Origin: Spongiibacteraceae bacterium
GTDB taxonomy: Bacteria > Pseudomonadota > Gammaproteobacteria > Pseudomonadales > Dasaniaceae
Direction of reading: 5' to 3'
NCBI GenBank assembly: GCA_028280715.1
Contig: JANQLG010000030.1
Coordinates: 62,001 to 126,000, forward strand
Length of the DNA: 64,000 nucleotides
The notes below the pieces were generated by a model. The model made no database searches, was not told the origin of the DNA, and saw only the letters and a program-made list of their open reading frames with translations. The position numbers and the translations under genes are program-made. Positions 47,236-55,404 of this stretch are shown here, in pieces; within the stretch, counting starts at the first letter, position 1; every line of letters starts with the position of its first letter.

Positions 47236-48144
47236 CTACATATGCTGATCTATAAATTCAAAAATAGCGTTATATAGCTCACCGTACTGATCACCAAAGC
47301 CGCCATGGCCACCACCGGGCACAGTGATCAATTTATTGGATACATTCTTTCCGTCCAGAAATTTATGCAATTGCGTTGCATGCGAATAAGGCACAACGGC
47401 ATCTGCGTCGCCGTGAATGGTAAGAATGGGGGGCAAATCTTTAGTGACATAATGAACTGGTGAAACACGATCGGCAATTGCATTACGATCAAGCTGAGAA
47501 CCTAACCATTTTATGGCGTAGGTTTTTTCATTCTCGCCATCGATTAAGTCCTTCACATCAGTAATACCAAACCAGTTAATGATCGCTGCCACTTTTGGTG
47601 TTGTACCTTCCTTAAGTCGTACAGCTGAATGCGGACAGTGCTTAGTGAGATCACTATCCTCTGGCAACATGCCAGTAATCAATGACAAATGCCCACCAGC
47701 CGAATGACCGGTTAAAACCAGCTTACTGGTATCAAAACCATGCTCTTCAGCATTTAGGCCCACCCATCTCAGGGCACACAGGGTATCTTCTACTGCAGCA
47801 GGCGCCCGTGACACATCCGCTAAACGGTACTGCACATTGACGGCCGCATAGCCTCGGCTCAAATAAGGCAACAATGCCAACACAGCCCCCTCTTTTGAGC
47901 CTCCGACCCATCCACCGCCATGAATATAAACAACTGTAGGCACAGGCCCATCAGACTGGCGTGGTTTATACACATCTAACTTCAGCTCAACTCCATTGGC
48001 CGTTGTATAGGTGATATTAGGTAACGTTCTCAACTTGGCTAATGAGGTATCTGACCAATCAATGGCAGCCTGATCTGCTGCCACCGGATAAGACAGAATA
48101 AAACTCGCCAACATGACAGTGATTGCAACAAGAATATTTTTCAT
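47236..48144 (-). CDS. Exported alpha/beta hydrolase (esterase)
   Basis: A 302-aa periplasmic or secreted enzyme. The signal peptide ends near YPVAA (residue 23). It contains the oxyanion-hole motif YIHGGGWVGG, the nucleophile elbow GHSAGG, and acid and His in HGDADAVVPYSH and PGGGHGGFG. This matches the BD-FAE/prolyl-oligopeptidase-like esterase group acting on acyl esters; the natural substrate is unknown. Confidence 0.87.
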   Translation of the reverse strand: MKNILVAITVMLASFILSYPVAADQAAIDWSDTSLAKLRTLPNITYTTANGVELKLDVYKPRQSDGPVPTVVYIHGGGWVGGSKEGAVLALLPYLSRGYAAVNVQYRLADVSRAPAAVEDTLCALRWVGLNAEEHGFDTSKLVLTGHSAGGHLSLITGMLPEDSDLTKHCPHSAVRLKEGTTPKVAAIINWFGITDVKDLIDGENEKTYAIKWLGSQLDRNAIADRVSPVHYVTKDLPPILTIHGDADAVVPYSHATQLHKFLDGKNVSNKLITVPGGGHGGFGDQYGELYNAIFEFIDQHM

Positions 48145-48509
48145 AAGGGCTCCTACCTGTAAATTATTATAAATATCGCAAGATCTTTAATTGATTTTAA
48201 TAAGCCGACTCATCTAAACCAAAAATAAGCCAAAAAGAGCGACGTTATACTAACTCAGCGGCTTAAACATTACACCGTGTTATTTATTGAGCAACCTGCT
48301 GGCAGATACAGCATAAACAACCTATTTGAAAAACGCCGTACAGGGACTGTTATGATTTTTATAAAGCAGCGCTAATGCTACAAAAACGTCAGCACCCATA
48401 TCTCGCTTTATTAAACTAATGTAATAATTTGATGTTTTTGTACTCAGCACCAAAACATCATTCTTCCTTCATAGTGGTTATTGCATCACTATCTTCATCA
48501 TTTAATTAT
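48145..48509. other. Intergenic region without a recognisable gene
   Basis: AT-rich sequence upstream of the esterase gene and before the second 361-bp repeat. I see no coding remnant, attC or strong hairpin. Confidence 0.5.
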
Positions 48510-48871
48510 TAAAAGTATGATTGAAAATGGGTGAATTTAACCTCTGGTCTGGTTATCCCGAAAAATATTTAGTCGTTAAATTTTTTGGCGTGAAACCAAT
48601 AGCTTGGTGATATCTATTTTTTCCGCCAGGAATACATAAGAGACCGCGGCTGGTTTATTGCTAAATAAAGCAGATAAGTAGGCAAGGGCTGTTCATTTTG
48701 GAGTGAATGCATTACATTAGTTTTGTATCTGGAAAAACAATAACTTAGAGGGATATTTTTGCATGTTAAAAATCATGATAAACGGCAAATGCCGTTTTTT
48801 ATCCCCAATACGCACATCAACCAGCCTTCGCCTAGGTTTCGAAGTTATACGGTATGTGCCGTTCATTAATA
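48510..48871 (+). repeat. 361-bp structured repeat, copy 2 (opens the second cassette island)
   Basis: This is colinear with 35007-35368 and ends exactly where the first cassette of the second island begins (G^TTAGGC at 48872). The inner hairpin reads AACGGCA-AA-TGCCGTT here (perfect), against AACGGCA with TGCTGTT (G-U) in copy 1; the TTGCT/AGCA stem replaces ATCTT/AAGAT. Such changes keep pairing. No protein-coding frame is visible. Confidence 0.75.
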
Positions 48872-48885
48872 GTTAGGCATCCGGC

Positions 48886-49239
48886 ATGAATCGAGCATTA
48901 TCATTGTTGTTATTGGTCACTTTGGTATCAGGTTGTTCATTTCTAAATCCATTATTCTATGAGGCGGGATTTAGAAAGTATGCAGAACGAATTGTAGGTC
49001 TTGATGCAGAAGAATACACAAAGTATCCATATGTAACTCTCGAGAAAATTGAAGATACGGACGAAGGATTCAGGGAATATTATATTTCAACGGATTATAC
49101 GACCGATTTCACTGCATCTAAGTCAACATGTCATTGGGTGCTAATTACTAAGCCGCCAAGTAGTGAGATTCTTTCTTGGCGTTATGTGTCGAAACCTGAG
49201 GATTGCAAAGGTGGTTACTTTTACAGCGGGGCGTGGTAA
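48886..49239 (+). CDS. Small lipoprotein in a gene cassette
   Basis: A 117-aa protein with a lipoprotein signal: LVTLVSGC gives a lipobox with Cys17 as the acylated residue. The mature part (YEAGFRKYAERIVG, STCHWVLITKPPSSE, EDCKGGYFYS) has two Cys that could pair. Family unknown. The cassette is bounded by GTTAGGC (48872) and GCCTAAC (49241), perfect complements. Confidence 0.72.
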   Translation: MNRALSLLLLVTLVSGCSFLNPLFYEAGFRKYAERIVGLDAEEYTKYPYVTLEKIEDTDEGFREYYISTDYTTDFTASKSTCHWVLITKPPSSEILSWRYVSKPEDCKGGYFYSGAW

Positions 49240-49240
49240 T

Positions 49241-49333
49241 GCCTAACAAATCAATGAATGACGTCCCTACGGGGCTGGACCTCCACTCCGCGGCTTCGCC
49301 GCTGTGCTCCGGCCCATTATTGAGGCGTTATAC
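49241..49333 (+). other. attC recombination site D
   Basis: The left box GCCTAAC and right box GTTATAC enclose an imperfect palindrome with TCAATGAATG on the left and CATTATTGA on the right. It is 93 bp and lies between the lipoprotein and SGNH genes. The left box complements GTTAGGC at 48872, confirming the cassette. Confidence 0.85.
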
Positions 49334-49348
49334 GTAAAGGAAGAAAAA

Positions 49349-49960
49349 ATGAATATAGTACTTATAGGAGATTCGATTTTTGATAACGCCTCCTATGTTG
49401 GGGAATCTGAATCTGTTTCAGACCTAATTAAGAAATCTAATTTAAATGCAGATGTTAGCCTTTTAGCTGTGGATGGCGACGTAACAACAGATGTCTATAA
49501 ACAATTAGAAAAATTTCCTTCAGATGCAGATTATGTGTTTGTTAGTTGTGGAGGAAATGACGCGTTACGAAGCATTTCAATTCTAGAAAAAGAAACAGAT
49601 AGCGTTGGTGGGGCTCTTGATATCCTTTATCAAGCTAAAGAGGATTTCAGGTTGAATTATGTCGGTATGCTGGAAGCAATACTAAAGAAGCATAGTAAAG
49701 CAGCAGTTTGTACCATTTATAATAAAGTGCCCGGCTTAAGCCAAAGTGCTTATACTGCTTTAGCGCTCTTTAATGAGGTTGTCCTCGAAGAGCTAAGCTC
49801 GCGAAATCTGCCGATAATAGACCTTAGGGTAATATGCAACGAGGAAAGTGATTACTCTAGTATTTCCCCTATAGAGCCGTCACTGCTGGGTGGCAGAAAA
49901 ATAGTTGGGTGCATGCTTAAAGTTATTGAAAATGAGTTCTTTTCAAAAGTATACGTATAA
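49349..49960 (+). CDS. SGNH/GDSL-type hydrolase in a gene cassette
   Basis: A 203-aa cytoplasmic enzyme of the SGNH family. Block I GDSIFDN (Ser11 nucleophile expected), block III SCGGND (Gly-Asn) and a C-terminal Asp-x-x region are visible; the C-terminal His of block V is less clear. The activity is probably esterase or lipase, substrate unknown. Start at MNIVLIGDS behind ggaag. The cassette runs from 49328 to 50056, bounded by GTTATACG and CGTATAAC. Confidence 0.8.
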   Translation: MNIVLIGDSIFDNASYVGESESVSDLIKKSNLNADVSLLAVDGDVTTDVYKQLEKFPSDADYVFVSCGGNDALRSISILEKETDSVGGALDILYQAKEDFRLNYVGMLEAILKKHSKAAVCTIYNKVPGLSQSAYTALALFNEVVLEELSSRNLPIIDLRVICNEESDYSSISPIEPSLLGGRKIVGCMLKVIENEFFSKVYV

Positions 49961-50062
49961 CAAAGTTGTCGTGCGGGATTCCTTTTACGTCGCTTCGCTT
50001 TTGTGCTTGAATAGCACAAAAACAAATCAACTACAAAGTCGCCCCACACAACGGCGTTATAT
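49955..50062 (+). other. attC recombination site E
   Basis: The left box GTATAAC (overlapping the SGNH stop) and right box GTTATAT enclose a long palindrome (GTTGTCGTGCGGG facing CCCCACACAAC). At 108 bp it is a long attC. The left box complements GTTATAC at 49327. Confidence 0.85.
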
Positions 50063-50093
50063 CTAAAAATCAAATTCTCAAAAGGAAAAATCG

Positions 50094-50447
50094 ATGATTA
50101 AAAAAACTCTAATTATTGCTGCAATTTTTTTGCTAAGTATCGAATCTTTTGCAGAATCTTACTATCGTAATCGTACAATTTTGGGTGCAGGTGTGTATTA
50201 CGTTGGAAGCCATAGTGTTTTAATGTTCACTGTTGATGGGGATAAAAGTAATATGGTGTCTTGTGCTGGCACAAAGCGATTTGCCATAAATAGCAGTGCT
50301 CCGCATTATAAAGAACTAGTCAGTATTGTTCTTACTGCCTATACTTCTGGACAAAACAATGTTGATGTATATGCAACAGAGTCATGTACTTACATAGGAA
50401 ATGCTCAAGATATTTTAGGTGTAAAAATGGGAGAAATTGTCTGGTAA
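50094..50447 (+). CDS. Small secreted SubB-like protein, paralogue 6
   Basis: A 117-aa exported protein: signal peptide ends near IESFA (residue 20). It shares the family plan: Cys in MVSCAGT, the helix YKELVSIVLTAYTSGQNNV, strand VDVYA and Cys in ESCTY. It has an aaagg RBS. It is the last cassette of the second island, 12.7 kb from its five relatives, and has no attC after it. Its role is unknown. Confidence 0.7.
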   Translation: MIKKTLIIAAIFLLSIESFAESYYRNRTILGAGVYYVGSHSVLMFTVDGDKSNMVSCAGTKRFAINSSAPHYKELVSIVLTAYTSGQNNVDVYATESCTYIGNAQDILGVKMGEIVW

Positions 50448-50449
50448 TT

Positions 50450-50669
50450 CTGAAGCTTCTCCGACCCAATCGATATCACGCAATAATTCCTGCGCGTGAA
50501 TCACGAATAATTGGCGTTGCAATTGAATATCGTTTGGAGAAAGAGCCTGTGCTTTTTTTAATGCCTCTTTGGCATAAGTTAACGAATCCATTTGCTGAAA
50601 TTGCCTGGCAACACTGATGTAGGAATCTACCTGTGCACGCTGCAGCTGCTGTTCGATAAAGAAATAACC
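50450..50669 (-). pseudogene. Fragment of a TPR-like protein cut off by the cassette island
   Basis: A minus-strand open frame without a start codon encodes QVDSYISVARQFQQMDSL, YAKEALKKAQALSPND and VIHAQELLRDIDWVG, typical of tetratricopeptide-like helices. It runs without break into the cassette sequence at about 50450 and ends at a stop at 50415. An in-frame stop lies just upstream. It looks like an older gene whose C-terminus was replaced at the island edge. The rest of 50670-50791 holds no gene. Confidence 0.5.
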
Positions 50670-50791
50670 TTATAGAAGAGGTGCCGCTGTGTTTGGAGGA
50701 ATCCGTATCTCTCATAAGCAAGCCATTGTTGCTGACCCTCCGAACCACAACAATGAAGACGTCAGCGAAATTATTTATTTATTTTGAAACC

Positions 50792-51610
50792 CTATTTTTC
50801 AGAATCGTCTTGAAGCACTATCGTTGGAAAGCCATTCTCTGTACTCACTTGCTTTAATGCTTGAGAAAATAAAGGCTCGCCCGCCAATTTATCCAGCTGT
50901 GCAATCAGTCCCGAAAAATTATTACCCTCATGGCGACAACATTCAACATAATCTTTGAGCACGGCAACCAGTGATGAAGAGCGCTCCTGCAATTTTTGAT
51001 CAATACTCTGAAAAAAAGCTGCCCCGCCCCAGTACATGGTGGGGTATTCCCTTCTTGCCACTAACGCTTTTGCCGATTGGGTAAAAGTCATATCAGAAAA
51101 CTGACCAGAAACCTCAAAAGCCCTTTCCGCTCGGCTAATTCTCCTGTTTATTATTGCCTGCTTTTCAGCGTCATCGATCACTCCCATATCGGCCATTACC
51201 TGATATTGCATATAACTGGCAAGGCCTTCTGCAAACCAGGCATTTCGTCGGCCTACGTAGGGGAAGATTAAATGACTCAATTCATGGGGTGCCGTCCAGT
51301 CATCCAAAAATTCTTGCTGGGAATAACCGACATCGACATTAAACACCACACCTTGCCGATAATCGCGAATGGTATGCGCCCAGGGGACTGGCTCTCGGGA
51401 AAAGTATCTGCGTTTAAAATAGATATGAACATCGAAGGGCATGGGACCTACCAGGTTTTCTACGCTGGCAAAGGTCGTACTGACCCAGTCTTTAAGCCGG
51501 GCCTGCTGCTGTTCGGAAAAGGAAGACTCCCAATGCCAATGCAACTCCGCCCAGGTTGTTGCTGGCAACAACAACCAAAGCAATATTACTCGACAACAAC
51601 GTAACAACAT
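50792..51610 (-). CDS. Exported metallopeptidase, peptidase MA-like (gluzincin)
   Basis: A 272-aa exported protein; the signal peptide ends near TTWAE (residue 24). The zinc-binding motif HELSH (HExxH) is followed about 18 residues later by WFAEGLASYMQ, where Glu is the third ligand, matching the peptidase MA family. Start at MLLRCC; an ATG 15 bp upstream is also in frame. A palindrome at 51664 lies upstream. Confidence 0.82.
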   Translation of the reverse strand: MLLRCCRVILLWLLLPATTWAELHWHWESSFSEQQQARLKDWVSTTFASVENLVGPMPFDVHIYFKRRYFSREPVPWAHTIRDYRQGVVFNVDVGYSQQEFLDDWTAPHELSHLIFPYVGRRNAWFAEGLASYMQYQVMADMGVIDDAEKQAIINRRISRAERAFEVSGQFSDMTFTQSAKALVARREYPTMYWGGAAFFQSIDQKLQERSSSLVAVLKDYVECCRHEGNNFSGLIAQLDKLAGEPLFSQALKQVSTENGFPTIVLQDDSEK

Positions 51611-51663
51611 GAGTCCAGTTTCCATCAGAATAAGACTTAAACCTCTCTTTACGCTTTATTTAT

Positions 51664-51680
51664 GCTTTATGACATAAAGC
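51664..51680. promoter_or_regulatory. Palindrome upstream of the metallopeptidase gene
   Basis: GCTTTATG-A-CATAAAGC is a perfect 8-bp inverted repeat around one base, 54 bp before the metallopeptidase start. It could be an operator; no regulator is assigned. Confidence 0.45.
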
Positions 51681-51863
51681 GCATATTGCATGAGGCGAAC
51701 ATTATCCAATGGCGATGATTTTCCCCCTGAATAGCTTTGGATATCAACAGCCAGTTAATTATCAAATCATTAAATTTTATACCCGGATGATTCTTGCCGG
51801 CTTTACCAGCGGCGGATATTTTCAGCACGATCATGAAAAAGACTTACAAGCTTTCGAAAGGAC

Positions 51864-51887
51864 AAGGGAGGAGTAAACTCCTCCCTT
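51864..51887. terminator. Strong hairpin downstream of the phosphodiesterase gene
   Basis: AAGGGAGGAG and CTCCTCCCTT form a 10-bp stem with a TAAA loop, 55 bp after the glycerophosphodiesterase stop on the minus strand. There is no clear T-run, so termination is uncertain. Confidence 0.45.
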
Positions 51888-51941
51888 AGGTTTGAAGGGC
51901 TAAGGTGAATGACTATAGCTTTGAACGACTAACTTTGAAGA

Positions 51942-53264
51942 CTATAGCTTCATACAGTTAGCGTAGTATGTGGTGGTAGCAGGCCAATCAGAAAAGATAC
52001 CGATGATACCAACATCCTGTGCCAGTACATCCAACACCTGATAAGCGTCACCATCGTTGTTGATGACTTCTGTGGTGGTTTGGTAGTACCAGCCGCCGCC
52101 ATCTTTCAACAAACCGGAACGCTCCAGTGTCCAGGTGATGATATCGAGCCCTGCAGCTTTTGCATTGATCGCATACTCTGAAGGCACGATGTTATTTTCA
52201 GCATCCAAATTCACAAGCATCCACATCGGTGGCGCGACGATGTTGACGCCGTCTGCAACTAACTGCTCCATCGCTGTTAATGAGCTGACTTCAGCAGGGT
52301 TGCGAGAATCCAGGAACACCACCTGCTTACCAAAGCGAGGCTCATTTTCGATCCAGTATTTTACGTCTTCATAGTTAAAGGACTGAGCCCATACTTTTCG
52401 GTGAGGAACACCCGCCTCTTTGTACTCATCAATCATTTGCTGAGCGTAATCCTGCTGGGTGTAATTTCCCTCATAGGGCATTTCAACTGAAGGTGATTTT
52501 AATTCAGGGGTAAACTTAACTCTTAGCTCTTTAAATAAATCAATACTTTCCTTATGGCTTAATACCGTACCGCAAGTTGAGTAGAGATCAGTACGCCAGC
52601 TGGCTGTTCCATCCAGGTACTCTTCAACCGTGGTGGCAGCAGGATTGGCTGCATCCATTTTTCCGCACAAGGATTTAAATTCGGCCAAAGTAATGTCGCT
52701 GGTACAGCATTTAGCACTGGCTGGTGTTCCGTTAACGGGGTCAGCAGGCGTGAACGGCGTAGTGCATTTAGCGGCCAATTCAGGAATTGCCAAAATATTT
52801 GTTGTGGTATGCAAATCACACTGCGAGTGGCGGCAAACTAATTCTCTATCCTTAGTGAAGGTGACATCGCATTCCATGATACCAGCCCCCATTTCAGCAG
52901 CCGCTTCATAGGATTCTTTAGTGTGCTCAGGAAATTGTAACGGTGCACCGCGGTGACCAATTGAGAAATCAGTTTTATAGAATGGGCCCTTTTCACAGGA
53001 CTGCAATTTTTCCTTTAATTTGCTGGGCTCCATATCTTCCACCAGATAAAAAGGGCGCGGACCCAACTCATAACCCTGCCCACGTTTTTTGCCTTTTTTA
53101 TACCATTGCTGATGTTCTTTTTTATCCCACTGCTCTTTTTTGTCGTCATTTTTATCGTCGTTTTTATCATCATTATCCGCCCAGGTTTGAGCAGAAACCA
53201 TCGCCACTATCACTGTTAAGGTGATCGTCAGCATGGATCGCAAAACTGCGCTTACACTTTTCAT
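51942..53264 (-). CDS. Exported glycerophosphodiester phosphodiesterase
   Basis: A 440-aa secreted or periplasmic enzyme that hydrolyses deacylated phospholipids to glycerol 3-phosphate and alcohols. The signal peptide ends near TWADN (residue 29). It has the catalytic [17 protein letters not shown] (His and Glu) and ECDVTFTKD blocks plus a later [10 protein letters not shown]. An unusual [13 protein letters not shown] tract follows the signal, ahead of the domain. It is monocistronic, behind its own leader. Confidence 0.88.
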   Translation of the reverse strand: MKSVSAVLRSMLTITLTVIVAMVSAQTWADNDDKNDDKNDDKKEQWDKKEHQQWYKKGKKRGQGYELGPRPFYLVEDMEPSKLKEKLQSCEKGPFYKTDFSIGHRGAPLQFPEHTKESYEAAAEMGAGIMECDVTFTKDRELVCRHSQCDLHTTTNILAIPELAAKCTTPFTPADPVNGTPASAKCCTSDITLAEFKSLCGKMDAANPAATTVEEYLDGTASWRTDLYSTCGTVLSHKESIDLFKELRVKFTPELKSPSVEMPYEGNYTQQDYAQQMIDEYKEAGVPHRKVWAQSFNYEDVKYWIENEPRFGKQVVFLDSRNPAEVSSLTAMEQLVADGVNIVAPPMWMLVNLDAENNIVPSEYAINAKAAGLDIITWTLERSGLLKDGGGWYYQTTTEVINNDGDAYQVLDVLAQDVGIIGIFSDWPATTTYYANCMKL

Positions 53265-53516
53265 TGAACACTCCTAGTTATTTGTTGTTAAGTATGACCC
53301 AGTTTGTGATGCCATCACAAACTTCTACCCAACCTTATGAGCCTTGTATTGCGTTTATAAGCTAATTCTGTGACCAAGCAATGAATGTTGTTGGTAACAA
53401 AGATGACAGCGGCAATATCTGATAGAATGCAGCCCTTATGTCTTCTGACAACGGAGCTAGTGACAACTGAGCAGGCCGTTATCAGGGCCTCCTTTTCATT
53501 TTCTTTAGGTTTTACT

Positions 53517-54134
53517 ATGTCCAAATTTACTACGGTTTCACAACAAGCCAGCTATGGCATCGGCCGCCAAATGGGCGATCAGCTGGCAGGCAATGCCTTC
53601 GACGGTCTCGACCCGGAGGCAGTGGCTGCAGGCGTGATTGATTCATTGAATGGTGCTGCCAGCCAGGTTCCCCAACAAGAGCTGAACCAGGCCTTTGCCG
53701 AAATTCGCGAGCAAATAGAAGCGGCTGAAGCAGAGAAAGCCAAAACCATGGCTGCTGATGGTAATGCCTATCTGGAAGAAAACGCCAAGCGTGATGAAAT
53801 TACCATCACTGATTCCGGCTTACAGTATGAAATCATTAATGAAGGCAGTGGTGAAAAACCTACCGCCAGTTCCACCGTCAGAACTCACTACCACGGTACC
53901 TTGATCGACGGCACGGTGTTCGATAGTTCCTACGACCGTGGTGAACCGGCAGAATTTCCGGTCAATGGCGTTATTGCCGGTTGGACAGAAGCACTGCAGA
54001 TGATGCCAACGGGTGCCAAATGGCGTTTGCATATCCCCTATAACCTGGCCTATGGTGAGCGCGGTGCCGGTGGCGCTATCAAACCTTACTCAACATTAGT
54101 GTTTGACGTAGAACTATTGGAAATCGTCAATTAA
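53517..54134 (+). CDS. FKBP-type peptidyl-prolyl isomerase (FkpA/Mip-like)
   Basis: A 205-aa isomerase. The N-terminal dimerisation region (YGIGRQMGDQLAGNAFDGLDPEAVAAGV, then a coiled coil) precedes an FKBP domain (VRTHYHGTLIDGTVFDSSYDRGEP, GWTEALQMMPTGAKWRLHIPYNLAYGERGAG). No signal peptide is visible from the Met at 53517, so it is FklB-like (cytoplasmic) more than FkpA-like. Longer in-frame upstream sequence lacks protein character. Confidence 0.88.
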   Translation: MSKFTTVSQQASYGIGRQMGDQLAGNAFDGLDPEAVAAGVIDSLNGAASQVPQQELNQAFAEIREQIEAAEAEKAKTMAADGNAYLEENAKRDEITITDSGLQYEIINEGSGEKPTASSTVRTHYHGTLIDGTVFDSSYDRGEPAEFPVNGVIAGWTEALQMMPTGAKWRLHIPYNLAYGERGAGGAIKPYSTLVFDVELLEIVN

Positions 54135-54158
54135 GCTGCTTTAGCATCTTTTAACTCT

Positions 54159-54199
54159 CGTCAGCCAGCAGAACACATAAAGAAACTCTGTGGCTGACG
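54159..54199 (+). terminator. Hairpin after the FKBP gene
   Basis: CGTCAGCCA and TGGCTGACG pair perfectly, with CAGA/TCTG inside. It lacks a clear T-run, so it is a possible weak terminator. Confidence 0.5.
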
Positions 54200-54390
54200 G
54201 GAAGTATCACTCCACAGTAAATGCTGTATCTTAAAAATTATTTTTAGTATCCATCTACATTCAATTATCGTCCGTAAACTATCAATATTTAAAAGGCCAA
54301 CCTGAGTAAAATAGTCATTCTACTCATTTAGTATTTTTTGATACTATGCGTCTTCTAAAAGCGTTCTCTAGAAACCATTAGCAGTGAATA

Positions 54391-55380
54391 ATGAAACGGA
54401 CAATCATCAACCTTCTCTCCTCTCTCTTTTTAGCCATAAATGCTTTAACAGTAACAGCGGCTGATGGCAGCAAGTCCCTGGAGGAAATTGCAATACATCC
54501 TGAGCGCAGCGCATCAGCTACAGCACTCAGCCTTAATGAATCCACTTTAAGTTCAGAACTACTCGCCAAAGTGAAAACCATTCACGCGCGAGTCAGTCAG
54601 CAAGTAAAAAAAGGCGAACTACTGTTAAGCCTCGACTGCGAAGATCATCAACTGATATTGGAACAAAACCAGGCAGCGGTTGAAGCTGCTAAAGCCCGTT
54701 TACAACTGGCTGAAAACCAACTACAACGCAATGAGCAATTGTTAAAAAACAATCTCAGCTCACAGGAATTGAGTGATACGCGTAAAACCGAAGTTAAAAC
54801 CCAGCGCGCAACACTCAAACAACAGCAACTGATATTACAAAAATCCAGCCTTGATGTATCACGTTGTGAAATTAAATCCCCCTTTAATGGCATAGTGACG
54901 GAAAGATTAATATCGGAAGGTCAGCTGGCCACGGTATCGACCCCCTTACTGACTGTGGTTGAAACAGATCGCCTGGAACTATCAGCACGCGTTAACATTC
55001 AGGATGCCAGTTGGTTGCCTCAAGTTCGACAACTATATTTTGATTTTGGCGAACAAGTACCGGTGAGTATTTTTAACATCGGCAATGCTGTCGATTCACA
55101 AAGCCGCAACCAAGAAGTGCGTTTGGTGTTTACCGATGACACACCTTTACCAGGAACGGCAGGAAAATTAATCTGGTCTGATCCCCGCAGTTTTGTTCCT
55201 GAGCAATTTATTGTTAAGCGTGACAACCAATATGGTGTGTTTATTAATGATAACGGCACAGCCCGCTTTGTTACTCTGGAAAATGTTGTGCCTGGCCGTC
55301 CGCATCCTGTTGACTTACCACTGGATACACAGATTGTCACCAGCAACATTGGCATGCTTAAAAACGGCGACCAACTGTAA
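54391..55380 (+). CDS. RND efflux periplasmic adaptor (membrane fusion protein)
   Basis: A 329-aa exported adaptor; signal peptide ends near TVTAA (residue 24), with no lipobox. It has the HlyD/AcrA plan: lipoyl half (IHARVSQQVKKGELLLSLD), a coiled-coil hairpin (about residues 90-150) and the second lipoyl half (SPFNGIVTERLISEGQ). It links an RND pump to an outer-membrane channel. It is 24 bp upstream of the pump gene. Confidence 0.88.
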   Translation: MKRTIINLLSSLFLAINALTVTAADGSKSLEEIAIHPERSASATALSLNESTLSSELLAKVKTIHARVSQQVKKGELLLSLDCEDHQLILEQNQAAVEAAKARLQLAENQLQRNEQLLKNNLSSQELSDTRKTEVKTQRATLKQQQLILQKSSLDVSRCEIKSPFNGIVTERLISEGQLATVSTPLLTVVETDRLELSARVNIQDASWLPQVRQLYFDFGEQVPVSIFNIGNAVDSQSRNQEVRLVFTDDTPLPGTAGKLIWSDPRSFVPEQFIVKRDNQYGVFINDNGTARFVTLENVVPGRPHPVDLPLDTQIVTSNIGMLKNGDQL

Positions 55381-55404
55381 ATTGTTTTTACCAAGGAACC
55401 AGCG

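Noticed and set aside
35000-50500. Integron integrase gene
   Set aside because: No frame in the window shows tyrosine recombinase motifs, so the attC sites are integrase-free here.
50476-50748. 90-codon minus-strand frame as a gene
   Set aside because: Its product has no protein character; the overlapping frame with TPR-like helices is more plausible.
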